NCBI RefSeq assembly: GCF_027912415.1
Contig: NZ_CP115175.1
Span: 124,001 to 188,000, forward strand
Direction of reading: 5' to 3'
Length of the DNA stretch: 64,000 nt
Source: Homoserinibacter sp. YIM 151385
Lineage (GTDB): Bacteria > Actinomycetota > Actinomycetes > Actinomycetales > Microbacteriaceae
The position numbers were made by a program, and so were the translations under genes. Below, one piece after another: positions 27,775-35,784 of the stretch. Position 1 is the stretch's first letter, and the number at the start of each line of letters is the position of its first letter. The notes under the pieces are model-generated. The model saw only the letters and a program-made list of their open reading frames with translations. It did not search any database and had not been told where the DNA came from.

Positions 27775-28785
27775 TCAGCCGGTCGGATGCAGCCGCGCGA
27801 GCACCGGCCGATGGTCGCTCCCGGCGCCGTCGAGGCTCGTGACGACCTCGACGTCGCGGACCTCCCAGCCCTCGCTCACGAGGACGTGGTCGATGGGCGC
27901 GCCGAGGAGCGCCGGCGCGTCGGTCGGCCAGGTGCCCACCGCGCCCGAGCCCGCCGCGCGGGCGGCATCGCGGCAGGTGCCGAGATCGCCCCCGCCCTCG
28001 CCGAGCGAGGTGTAGTGGTCGAGCGTCGAGTTCAGGTCGCCGGCGACGATCGTGTCCGGCTCCGCGCAGCGGTCTGCGAGCCAGCTCAGTCCCTGGCGCC
28101 ATGCCGACATCTCGCCGGGCACGGGCGCGACGGGATGCGCGGCGACGATCGTGGGGCCGGTCCCGTCGACGGGCCGCATCACGAAGCTCGGCAGGGTGCG
28201 GGTCTCGCCGGCCTCCGCATCGCGCTCGTAGGGGCCGAGCTCCGTGCTGATGAGGAGGGAGGTGGTGCGGGCGATCGCGATCTCGTCGTACCAGAGCGAG
28301 CGGGCGTCCATCGTGCGCCCCTCGGCCGCCATGACGGCCGCGGCCTCCTCCGCCGTCCCGCGGCTCGTCTCGGGCAGCACCACGATGTCGGCACCCGAGT
28401 CGAGCGCGAGGCGCGCGATCGCCTCGGCGCCCGGCTCGTCGCCGAGGGTGTTCCAGACCATCACGGTGAGATCGCCCTCCTCCTCGGCCGCGAGTGGCGA
28501 CTGATCGGCGCCGCGGAGCGCGAGGACGCCGGCGTTGAGGGCGACGAAGAGCGCGAGGAGCAGCGCGAGCGGTCCCGTGACGATGCGCGAGCGCCGGACC
28601 GCGATCGCGAGGATCGCGACGACCAGGAGGAGCACCAGCCCGCCGCCCGCGAGCGCGGCGCGGAGCGACACGATCTGCGCGACGAGGGGGAGCCGCTCGA
28701 GCGAGAGCAGCTGCGGCCAGGCGATGAGCAGGAGCGCGGCGGCGGCGAGCAGGACGAAGGCTGCGGCGAGGAGACGTCGGAGCAT
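27775..28785 (-). CDS. Membrane-anchored endonuclease/exonuclease/phosphatase-family protein
   Basis: 336 residues. Three N-terminal membrane helices (about 5-27, 38-62, 70-92) are followed by an EEP catalytic domain outside the membrane: VMVWNTLG, LPETSRGT, AGDLNSTLDH and GAPIDHVLVS ... GSDHRPVLARL hold the Asn, Glu, Asp and His residues of the DNase I-like fold. Its substrate is unknown; a nuclease or lipid phosphatase is possible. It is divergent from the PHP phosphoesterase with only 33 bases between the starts. Confidence 0.9.
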   Translation of the reverse strand: MLRRLLAAAFVLLAAAALLLIAWPQLLSLERLPLVAQIVSLRAALAGGGLVLLLVVAILAIAVRRSRIVTGPLALLLALFVALNAGVLALRGADQSPLAAEEEGDLTVMVWNTLGDEPGAEAIARLALDSGADIVVLPETSRGTAEEAAAVMAAEGRTMDARSLWYDEIAIARTTSLLISTELGPYERDAEAGETRTLPSFVMRPVDGTGPTIVAAHPVAPVPGEMSAWRQGLSWLADRCAEPDTIVAGDLNSTLDHYTSLGEGGGDLGTCRDAARAAGSGAVGTWPTDAPALLGAPIDHVLVSEGWEVRDVEVVTSLDGAGSDHRPVLARLHPTG

Positions 28786-28818
28786 GGCCGGTCGAGCGTA
28801 ACCGCCTAGCATGTGAGG

Positions 28819-29670
28819 ATGCCCGCGACCGGCCGCATCGACCTGCATGCGCACAGCAGCGTCTCCGACGGCACCCAGTCGCCCGCGGAGCTCGTCGCCG
28901 CGGCGGCCGAGGCGGGCCTCGAGGTCGTCGCGCTGACCGATCACGACTCGACCGCGGGCTGGGCCGAGGCGCTGGATGCCGCGAGCGGCATGGGCGTGAC
29001 GGTCCTGCCCGGCATGGAGCTCTCGACGCAGCTCGACTTCGCGAGCGTGCACGTCCTCGCCTACCTGGTCGATCCCGCGCATCCCCGCCTCGTCGCCGAG
29101 ACGGCGCGCATCCGCGAGGAGCGGCTCCACCGCGCCGAGTCGATGGTCGCGCGCATCGGGCGGGACTACGAGCTGAGCTGGGATGACGTCCTCGCCCAGA
29201 CGACGCCCGGCGGCACGATCGGCCGGCCGCACATCGCCGATGCGCTCGTCGCGCGCGGCCACGTCGCCGACCGCACGGCCGCGTTCCAGAGCATCCTGCA
29301 CTGGCGCGGCGGCTACTACGCGCCGCACGAGGCCCCGTCGCCGCTCGCGGGCGTCGAGCTCGTCGTCGAGGCGGGCGGCGTCCCGGTGATCGCGCACCCC
29401 GGTGCGCGCGGGCCCGATCACGTGCTGACGCGCCGGCGCCTCGAGGAGCTCGTGGACGCGGGGCTCTTCGGCGTCGAGATCGAGCACCGCGACAACCCGC
29501 CGGCCGCTCGCGAGAAGTGGAGCGCGCTCGCGCGGCGCTACGGGCTCGTCGAGACGGGCTCGAGCGACTACCACGGCGCCGGCAAGCCGAACCTGCTCGG
29601 CGAGCACACGACCTCCCGGGCGGTCTACGAGGCGATCCTCGCCCGGGGCACGGGCACGCGGGTCGCCTAG
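28819..29670 (+). CDS. PHP-domain phosphoesterase
   Basis: 283 residues. The four PHP metal motifs are visible: DLHAHSSVSDGT, LTDHDST, PGMELSTQLD and, towards the end, VIAHPGARG with ETGSSDYHGAG. This set fits the nucleoside-3',5'-bisphosphate phosphatase (RNase AM/TrpH) group, which trims 5' ends of small RNA or removes pAp. ATG 28819 follows TAGCAT by 6 bases (leaderless); a GTG 6 bases earlier is the alternative. Confidence 0.9.
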   Translation: MPATGRIDLHAHSSVSDGTQSPAELVAAAAEAGLEVVALTDHDSTAGWAEALDAASGMGVTVLPGMELSTQLDFASVHVLAYLVDPAHPRLVAETARIREERLHRAESMVARIGRDYELSWDDVLAQTTPGGTIGRPHIADALVARGHVADRTAAFQSILHWRGGYYAPHEAPSPLAGVELVVEAGGVPVIAHPGARGPDHVLTRRRLEELVDAGLFGVEIEHRDNPPAAREKWSALARRYGLVETGSSDYHGAGKPNLLGEHTTSRAVYEAILARGTGTRVA

Positions 29671-29682
29671 CGCCGAACGCGG

Positions 29683-29717
29683 GGAGGGGCCGCCCGGATG
29701 ATCCGGACGGCCCCTCC
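29683..29717. terminator. Bidirectional terminator between PHP and helicase genes
   Basis: GGAGGGGCCG pairs with CGGCCCCTCC, and an inner CCGGA pairs with TCCGG. It lies 12 bases past the PHP stop and before the convergent helicase stop. Confidence 0.75.
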
Positions 29718-29764
29718 TGCCGTGCTCGCGGTGCGATCGGCGCGGTGCGCCGACGACGCGCCGA

Positions 29765-31204
29765 CTACGCGCCGGCGGGCGGCGTCGGCGTGCCCTGGCC
29801 GGAGCCGCCGCGGCGACGGCGGGTGCGGCGCCGGCGCGAGGGCGCGGCGCCGTCGTGCGTGCCGCCCCCCTCCGAGCGGGTCGTCTCGTCGGCGGCCGTC
29901 GAGGGCGCCGACTGCGAGGTGCCGGAGTCGCCCGAGCCGCCGCGGGAGCGGCGCCGGCGCTGGCCGTCGCCGGAGCCCTCGCGCCGCTCGCGGGGCTTCT
30001 CCTGGTGGGGCGCCGCCGGGGTGGGCTTCAGCCGGCCCTTCACGCCCTGGGGGATGTCGAGGTCCGTGTAGAGGTGCGGCGAGGAGGAGTAGGTCTCGAC
30101 CGGCTCCGGCACGCCCATGTCGAGGGCGCGGTCGATGAGCGCCCACTTGTGGAGGTCGTCCCAGTCGACGAAGGTCACCGCGATCCCCGTCTTGCCCGCG
30201 CGGCCGGTGCGGCCGGCACGGTGCAGGTAGGTGTCGTGGTCGTCGGGGACCGTGTGGTTGATGACGTGCGTGACGTCGTTCACGTCGATGCCGCGCGCCG
30301 CGACGTCGGTCGCGATGAGGACGTCCCGCTTGCCCGCCTTGAAGCCGGCCATGGAGCGCTCGCGCGCCTCCTGGCTCATGTCGCCGTGGACGGCGCCGGC
30401 CGAGAAGCCGCGGTCGGTGAGCTCCTCGACGAGCTTCGCGGCCGCGCGCTTCGTGCGCGTGAAGATGACCGTCTTGCCCCGCCCCTCCGCCTGGAGGATG
30501 CGCGAGATGACCTCGTCCTTGTCGAGCGAGTGCGCCCGGTAGATGACGTGCTTGATGTTCGCCTGCGTCAGGCCCTCGTCCGGGTCGGAGGCCCGGATGT
30601 GGATGGGCTTGTTCATGAAGCGGCGGGCGAGCGCGATGACCGGCCCCGGCATGGTCGCCGAGAACAGCATCGTGTGGCGTGTCGCGGGGGTCTGCGCGAA
30701 GAGGCGCTCGACGTCGGGCAGGAAGCCGAGGTCGAGCATCTTGTCGGCCTCGTCGAGCACCATGACCTTGACGTTCGCGAGGCTCAGCAGCCGCTGGCCC
30801 GCGAGGTCGAGGAGGCGCCCCGGCGTGCCGACGACGATCTGCGCGCCGGCCTTGAGCTGCTCGACCTGGCCCTCGTAGGCCTTGCCGCCGTAGATCGCGA
30901 CGACCTTGGTGTCGCGGTTCGAGGCCGCGAGCTCGAGGTCCTCGGCGACCTGCACGCACAGCTCGCGGGTCGGCACGACGACGAGCGCCTGCACGCCCGG
31001 CTCCGGCTCGAGGCCGAGGCGCTGGATGACGGGGAGGCCGAAGCCGAAGGTCTTGCCCGTGCCCGTCTTCGCCTGGCCGATGATGTCCTGGCGGGCGAGG
31101 CCGAGGGGGATGGTCTGGGACTGGATGGGGAACGGCTCGAGGATGCCCTTGGCACCGAGCGCGTCGACCATGTCCTGATCGATGTTGAGATCGCTGAACG
31201 TCAC
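29765..31204 (-). CDS. DEAD-box ATP-dependent RNA helicase
   Basis: About 479 residues. It carries a Q motif (FPIQSQTIPL), Walker A AKTGTGKTFGFG, VLDEADKMLDLG (DEAD), LFSATMPG (SAT) and HRAGRTGRAG (motif VI), then from about residue 390 a basic, disordered tail with RRRRSRGG and RRRTRRRRGG, a probable RNA-binding tail. GTG 31204 is preferred because a TAGGAT -10 candidate (minus strand, about 31242-31237) places the transcript start downstream of the ATGs at 31252 and 31237. The family unwinds structured RNA in ribosome assembly and mRNA decay. Confidence 0.92.
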   Translation of the reverse strand: MTFSDLNIDQDMVDALGAKGILEPFPIQSQTIPLGLARQDIIGQAKTGTGKTFGFGLPVIQRLGLEPEPGVQALVVVPTRELCVQVAEDLELAASNRDTKVVAIYGGKAYEGQVEQLKAGAQIVVGTPGRLLDLAGQRLLSLANVKVMVLDEADKMLDLGFLPDVERLFAQTPATRHTMLFSATMPGPVIALARRFMNKPIHIRASDPDEGLTQANIKHVIYRAHSLDKDEVISRILQAEGRGKTVIFTRTKRAAAKLVEELTDRGFSAGAVHGDMSQEARERSMAGFKAGKRDVLIATDVAARGIDVNDVTHVINHTVPDDHDTYLHRAGRTGRAGKTGIAVTFVDWDDLHKWALIDRALDMGVPEPVETYSSSPHLYTDLDIPQGVKGRLKPTPAAPHQEKPRERREGSGDGQRRRRSRGGSGDSGTSQSAPSTAADETTRSEGGGTHDGAAPSRRRRTRRRRGGSGQGTPTPPAGA

Positions 31205-31296
31205 GAAGTGAAACCTGTCTGATGTCGGTCCGGCCATCCTACCGGGGTGCACGCCGGGGGCCGTCGACGCGCGGGCCTGGCCCTACACTCGAGACC

Positions 31297-32010
31297 GTGC
31301 CCTCCTGGTTCCGACGCCGCCGCGCGCGCTCCGCGACGGCCGCCCGCGTCGCCCGCCCGGCGGCCGTGCAGGTCGCCCGCGTCGAGCTCGGCGACCTGCG
31401 ACCCGACCCCGACGCCTACCTCGGCCGCTGCGCCTACCTCGTGCTCGCGCTCTTCGAGAACGTGGGCCGCGCGATCGCGGCCGCCCCGACGACGGAGGCG
31501 AAGACGGCCCTCAGCGGCGTCGCGTCGCCGCTGATCGCGGCGCACGAGGGCATGGTCGCCCTGCTGCGCGAGCGCGGTCGCACCCCGAGCGAGGCGATGG
31601 AGCCCTTCAGCCGCGACATCGACGAGTTCCACCGGCGCACGGCCGGGCAGGACTGGTACGAGATCCTCACGACCTGCTACATCACGCAGGGCTTCCTCGT
31701 CGACTTCTTCGACGCGCTCGCGGGCGGCCTGCCCGAGGAGCTGCGCGAGCGCGTGACCGACCTCCTCGAGGTCGACGACGGCTCGGAGGTGCTCGTGCGC
31801 GAGCTGCGCGAGGCGCTCGACGGCAGCCCCCGGCTCGCCTCCCGGCTCGCGATGTGGGGTCGACGGCTCGTCGGCGACACCATGCTCGTCGCGCGTGCGG
31901 CGCTCGCCATCGACGGCGCTCCGACGGGCGAGGAGCGCATCGAGCCCGTGTTCACGGGCCTCATGGCCGAGCACACGCGCCGGATGGATGCGCTCGGGCT
32001 GACCGCCTGA
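31297..32010 (+). CDS. Ferritin-like fold protein, MiaE_2 type
   Basis: 237 residues. After a basic N-terminus (FRRRRARSATAARVARP) it is all-helical, with a four-helix ferritin-like core; Glu/His-rich helices are visible (for example SPLIAAHEGM and DIDEFHRRTAGQDWYE). This matches the actinobacterial protein placed next to a DEAD-box helicase that is classed with tRNA-hydroxylating MiaE-like proteins; the enzymatic role is not proven. GTG 31297 lies 7 bases after TACACT (31284-31289). Confidence 0.85.
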   Translation: MPSWFRRRRARSATAARVARPAAVQVARVELGDLRPDPDAYLGRCAYLVLALFENVGRAIAAAPTTEAKTALSGVASPLIAAHEGMVALLRERGRTPSEAMEPFSRDIDEFHRRTAGQDWYEILTTCYITQGFLVDFFDALAGGLPEELRERVTDLLEVDDGSEVLVRELREALDGSPRLASRLAMWGRRLVGDTMLVARAALAIDGAPTGEERIEPVFTGLMAEHTRRMDALGLTA

Positions 32011-32043
32011 GACGCGGCCGTCGTCCTGGACGCGCCCGCCGGG

Positions 32044-32349
32044 CTAGGCGCGGCCGCTGCTGAGCTGCGCGAGCCGCCGCGCGTCGGCCGCGGGGCGGAC
32101 CCGCGCCAGGACGAGGGCGAGCGCGATCGCGGCGACGCCCGCCGCACCCAGCGAGGCGACCCAGATCCAGGTGCCGTCGATCGTCCAGCCGAGCCAGAGG
32201 AGGCCGACCCAGACGGCGCTCGTGACCGCGCCGCCGACGGCGGGGAGCAGGAGCACGCCGTAGGTGCCCCGGCCCGGGAGCAGGTAGCGCACGAGCGCCG
32301 CGATGGCGGCCCCGATGACGGTCACGTAGATCAGCTCGAGGCCCTGCAT
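32044..32349 (-). CDS. Small membrane protein, uncharacterised
   Basis: 101 residues with three hydrophobic helices (about 4-22, 30-52, 60-82) and a basic C-terminal tail (RVRPAADARRL). No motif is recognised. The ATG is 7 bases after TAGGCT (32357-32362 on the minus strand), which overlaps the stop of the upstream DUF3107 gene. Confidence 0.75.
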   Translation of the reverse strand: MQGLELIYVTVIGAAIAALVRYLLPGRGTYGVLLLPAVGGAVTSAVWVGLLWLGWTIDGTWIWVASLGAAGVAAIALALVLARVRPAADARRLAQLSSGRA

Positions 32350-32359
32350 GTCGGGGAGC

Positions 32360-32584
32360 CTAGGCGACGAAGCCGACGCGGCGCGACTGGTCGCCGCCGA
32401 CCTCGAGGTAGGTGAAGCTCGCCGTCGGGACGATGTAGACGCGTCCCTTGTCGTCGGAGAGCTTGATGAACTTCGCGTCCGAGTCGAGGGCCTCGGACAC
32501 GGTCTTCTCGACCTCGGCCGCGGGCTGCGAGGTCTCGAAGGCGATTTCACGGGCGGAGTTGGCGATGCCGATGCGAATGTCCAC
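32360..32584 (-). CDS. DUF3107 protein
   Basis: 74 residues beginning MDIRIGIANSAREIAFE and ending YLEVGGDQSRRVGFVA, the signature of the short ATP-binding-like DUF3107 family of actinobacteria, whose function is unknown. GTG 32584 lies 6 bases after TATGTT on the minus strand. It lies divergent from adnA with a gap of 101 bases. From memory, this gene accompanies the adnAB and rhlE region in other actinobacteria. Confidence 0.92.
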   Translation of the reverse strand: MDIRIGIANSAREIAFETSQPAAEVEKTVSEALDSDAKFIKLSDDKGRVYIVPTASFTYLEVGGDQSRRVGFVA

Positions 32585-32673
32585 GAACACAACATATTCC
32601 AGCGGCGACCGGCGCGCGTCCGCGTTCACCCTGGGCAGAACCGGCGGGCGGCGCCGTTGTCGGGGCCGCCCGA

Positions 32674-32679
32674 TAGCGT
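32674..32679 (+). promoter_or_regulatory. -10 box of a leaderless adnAB transcript
   Basis: TAGCGT ends 6 bases before the GTG start of adnA. Confidence 0.45.
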
Positions 32680-32685
32680 GAGCGC

Positions 32686-35600
32686 GTGGATCTCGACCTG
32701 TCGCAGCGCGCCGTCCTCGAGCTGCCCGCGGGCGCCTCGGCCGTCGTGCTGGGCGCGCCCGGCAGCGGCAAGACGGCCGTGCTCGAGGCGCTCGCGGCGG
32801 AGCGGGTCGCGTCCGGCGACCTCGCCGCCGACGAGATCCTCGCGATCGCCTCGAGCCGCCGGGCCGCCGCCGCCATGCGCGAGCGGCTCGCGATCCGCCT
32901 CGGGCAGGTGACCACGGGCGACCTCGCACGCACGGCATCCTCGGTGGCCTTCGAGGCGGTCGCCTCGAGCGCGCTGCTCGCCGAGGCGCCCGCGCCCCGG
33001 CTCCTCAGCGGCGCCGAGCAGGATCTCGTCATCCGGGAGCTGCTCGACGGGCAGGCGGAGGGCGCGCCCGGTCCCGACTGGCCGGCGCACCTCGACCCCG
33101 GCGTCCGCGCGCTCCCGGTCTTCCGCGGCGAGCTCCGCGAGCTCATCGCGCGCCTGACCGAGCTCGGCATCGGCACGGGCGAGCTGCGCCGGCTCGGCGA
33201 GCGCGAGTCCCGGCCCGAATGGCGGGCGGCGGCCGAGTTCGTGGACCGCTACCGCGACATCATCGCCGCTCCCGAGCTGCACGAGGGCGCGCTCGACCCG
33301 GCCGAGCTGCTCGCCTTCGCGGTGCGCGCCGTCGAGGAGGGCGAGGCGGGGGAGCGGCTCTCCCGGGTCCGCCTCCTGCTCGTCGACGACCTGCAGGAGG
33401 CGACCGAGGGGGCGCTCGCGCTCGTCGCGGCCTTCGCGCGCCGGGGCGCCGCCGTCGTCGGCTTCGGCGATCCCGACATCGCGAGCAACAGCTTCCGGGG
33501 CGGGGAGGCGGATGCGGTGGCGCAGACCGTCGAGCGCCTCGAGGCGATCGAGCGGGTCGGCCCGGTGCGCCGACTCGTGCTCGACCGCGTGCACCGCCAC
33601 GGGCCGGGACTGCGGCGGGCGGTCGTCGAGATCACGGGCCGCATCGGCGCGGCGCGCGCCGGCACCCAGCGCCGTGCCGAGAGCGCGCTCGCGGACGGCG
33701 CCGTGCCGCCGGTCCGCATCCACGAGGCCGAGAGTCCGGCGGTGCTCCACGCGGGCATCGCGCGGGCGCTCCGGGAGCGGCACCTGCTCGAGGGCGTGCC
33801 CTGGTCGGCGCTCGCGGTCGTCGTGCGCAGCGGCGCCGCCGTCGCGCCGGTCCTCCGCGCCCTCGCCTCGGCGCAGGTCCCGTGCCGCACGCTCTCGGGC
33901 GGGGTCGCGGTGCGCGACGAGCCGGCGGCCGCCGCGCTCCTCCGCCTCGTGTCGGTGGGCATCGGCCGCGATCCGCTCGACGGCGCGGCCGCGCGCGAGC
34001 TCCTGACCGGCCCCTTCGGCGGGCTCGACCGGGTGGGCCTGCGCCGGCTCGCGCGCGAGCTGCGCGCCGAGTCGCTCGCGGGCGGCGTCGACCGTGTCGT
34101 CGACGAGCTGCTGGTGGAGGCGCTCGCCGACCCCGCACACCTCGCGAGCATCGACCACCGGGTCGGGCGCGACGCCCGCCGACTCGCCGGGATCCTCGCC
34201 GCGCTCCGCGCCGCGGATGCCGCGGGCGGCACGGCCGAGGAGCTCCTCTGGGCCGCCTGGGACGGCAGCGGCGTCGCGGAGCCGTGGCGCGCCCGGGCGC
34301 TCGGCGCCGGCCTCGAGGCGGAGGAGGCGAACCGCGCGCTCGACGGCGTCGTCGCGCTCTTCGCGGCGGCCCGTCGGCGCGCCGAGCGGGCGCCCGGCGA
34401 GCCGGCGGGCGAGTTCCTCGCCGCCGTCCTCGATGCGCAGGTCCCCGAGGACACGCTCGCGCCCGCCTCCGTCGGCGAGGCCGTGCTCGTCACGACCCCG
34501 GCCGGCGTCGTGGGCGCCGAGTTCGACACGGTCGTCCTCACGGGGCTCCAGGAGGGGCGCTGGCCGAACCTGCGACCCCGCGGCTCGCTCCTCGGCGGGC
34601 AGCGGCTGCTCGAGATCGTCGGCGGCGTGCCCGAGTCGGGCGACCCCCGCCGCGCGGTCCTCGCGGATGAGCTCCGCCTCCTCGCGCTCGCGGTCTCCCG
34701 CGCCCGGACCGGCGTCGTGCTCGCGGCCCTCGCCGGCGAGGACGAGCAGCCGAGCGTCTTCCACCGGCTCCTCGCGGAGCCGTCGATCGCGGGCGCCGAG
34801 CCGCTCGCGCCCTCGCCGGCGCCCCTGACGCTCCGCGGCATGACGGGCTGGCTGCGGCGCCGACTCGCGGCCGCCGCCCGGCACGGGCGATCCGACGGCG
34901 AGGCGGCGGCCGCGCTCGCCGCGCTCGCCGCGGCGGGGGTGCCGGGCGCGGATCCCGCGGAGTGGTCGGGGCTCCGCGAGCCGAGCACGACCGCGCCGCT
35001 CCACGACCTCGCGGACCCGGAGGCCCGCGTCCGCGTCTCGCCCTCGCGGCTCGAGGAGTTCCAGCGCTCGCCCATGGAGTGGTTCGTGGCGACCGTCGCC
35101 GGGTCCTCGGGGCTCGCCGCGGGGAAGGGCACGCTGCTCCATGCCGTGCTCGAGGAGGCCGAGGACGCCGACGTCGAGTCGCTCTGGTCGGCGCTCCTCG
35201 AGCGCTGGCCGCAGCTGCGGTGGGAGTCCGCATGGGAGGGCGAGCGCGAGCTGCGCGACGCCCGCCACGCGATCGAGGCGATCGCCGCCTACCTCCGCGG
35301 CCGGGCCGCCGCGGGCGTCGAGCTGCTGTCGGCGGAGGGCGGCTTCGAGCTCGACCTCCCGCCCGCGGTCCTCGCCGGCACGATCGACCGCGTCGAGTCG
35401 GAGGCCGGGGCCGTCGTCATCGTCGACCTCAAGACCGGGCGCGCCGTGACGAGCGCGAAGGACGCGCTCGATCATCCCCAGCTCTCCGCCTACCAGGTCG
35501 CCTATGCCGACGGAGCGATCCCCGACCTCCCCGAGGGGCATCGGCCGGGCGGCGCGGCGCTGCTGTTCTCGCGCCGCACCGCGAAGCAGGGGGAGCCCTA

Positions 35601-35784
35601 CACGCTCCGCCTCCAGCCGCCCCTCGACCCGGACCGGCTCGAGGACTTCCGCGAGCAGGTGCGCGAGGCCGCCCGCGGCATGGCGGGGCCGGGCTTCCCG
35701 ATCCCGGGCACGAGCGATCCGCGCGGTCGCGCCGGCGCGGAGGCGCGCTCCGTCCACCTCCCGGAGGAGATCACGAATGGCTGA
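32686..35784 (+). CDS. adnA: AdnA subunit of the AdnAB helicase-nuclease
   Basis: 1032 residues. A UvrD-like motor has Walker A GAPGSGKT at 23-30, but motif II reads LLVDDLQEAT instead of a DEXX(Q/D) box, in line with the weak or inactive motor known for AdnA. The C-terminal RecB-like nuclease domain is intact: GTIDRV ... VIVDLKTGRAV at about 898-920 (Asp, Asp-X-Lys) and the QLSAYQVAYADG helix. With AdnB it processes DNA double-strand breaks for recombination, the actinobacterial counterpart of RecBCD/AddAB. It overlaps adnB by 8 bases (35777-35784). Confidence 0.92.
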   Translation: MDLDLSQRAVLELPAGASAVVLGAPGSGKTAVLEALAAERVASGDLAADEILAIASSRRAAAAMRERLAIRLGQVTTGDLARTASSVAFEAVASSALLAEAPAPRLLSGAEQDLVIRELLDGQAEGAPGPDWPAHLDPGVRALPVFRGELRELIARLTELGIGTGELRRLGERESRPEWRAAAEFVDRYRDIIAAPELHEGALDPAELLAFAVRAVEEGEAGERLSRVRLLLVDDLQEATEGALALVAAFARRGAAVVGFGDPDIASNSFRGGEADAVAQTVERLEAIERVGPVRRLVLDRVHRHGPGLRRAVVEITGRIGAARAGTQRRAESALADGAVPPVRIHEAESPAVLHAGIARALRERHLLEGVPWSALAVVVRSGAAVAPVLRALASAQVPCRTLSGGVAVRDEPAAAALLRLVSVGIGRDPLDGAAARELLTGPFGGLDRVGLRRLARELRAESLAGGVDRVVDELLVEALADPAHLASIDHRVGRDARRLAGILAALRAADAAGGTAEELLWAAWDGSGVAEPWRARALGAGLEAEEANRALDGVVALFAAARRRAERAPGEPAGEFLAAVLDAQVPEDTLAPASVGEAVLVTTPAGVVGAEFDTVVLTGLQEGRWPNLRPRGSLLGGQRLLEIVGGVPESGDPRRAVLADELRLLALAVSRARTGVVLAALAGEDEQPSVFHRLLAEPSIAGAEPLAPSPAPLTLRGMTGWLRRRLAAAARHGRSDGEAAAALAALAAAGVPGADPAEWSGLREPSTTAPLHDLADPEARVRVSPSRLEEFQRSPMEWFVATVAGSSGLAAGKGTLLHAVLEEAEDADVESLWSALLERWPQLRWESAWEGERELRDARHAIEAIAAYLRGRAAAGVELLSAEGGFELDLPPAVLAGTIDRVESEAGAVVIVDLKTGRAVTSAKDALDHPQLSAYQVAYADGAIPDLPEGHRPGGAALLFSRRTAKQGEPYTLRLQPPLDPDRLEDFREQVREAARGMAGPGFPIPGTSDPRGRAGAEARSVHLPEEITNG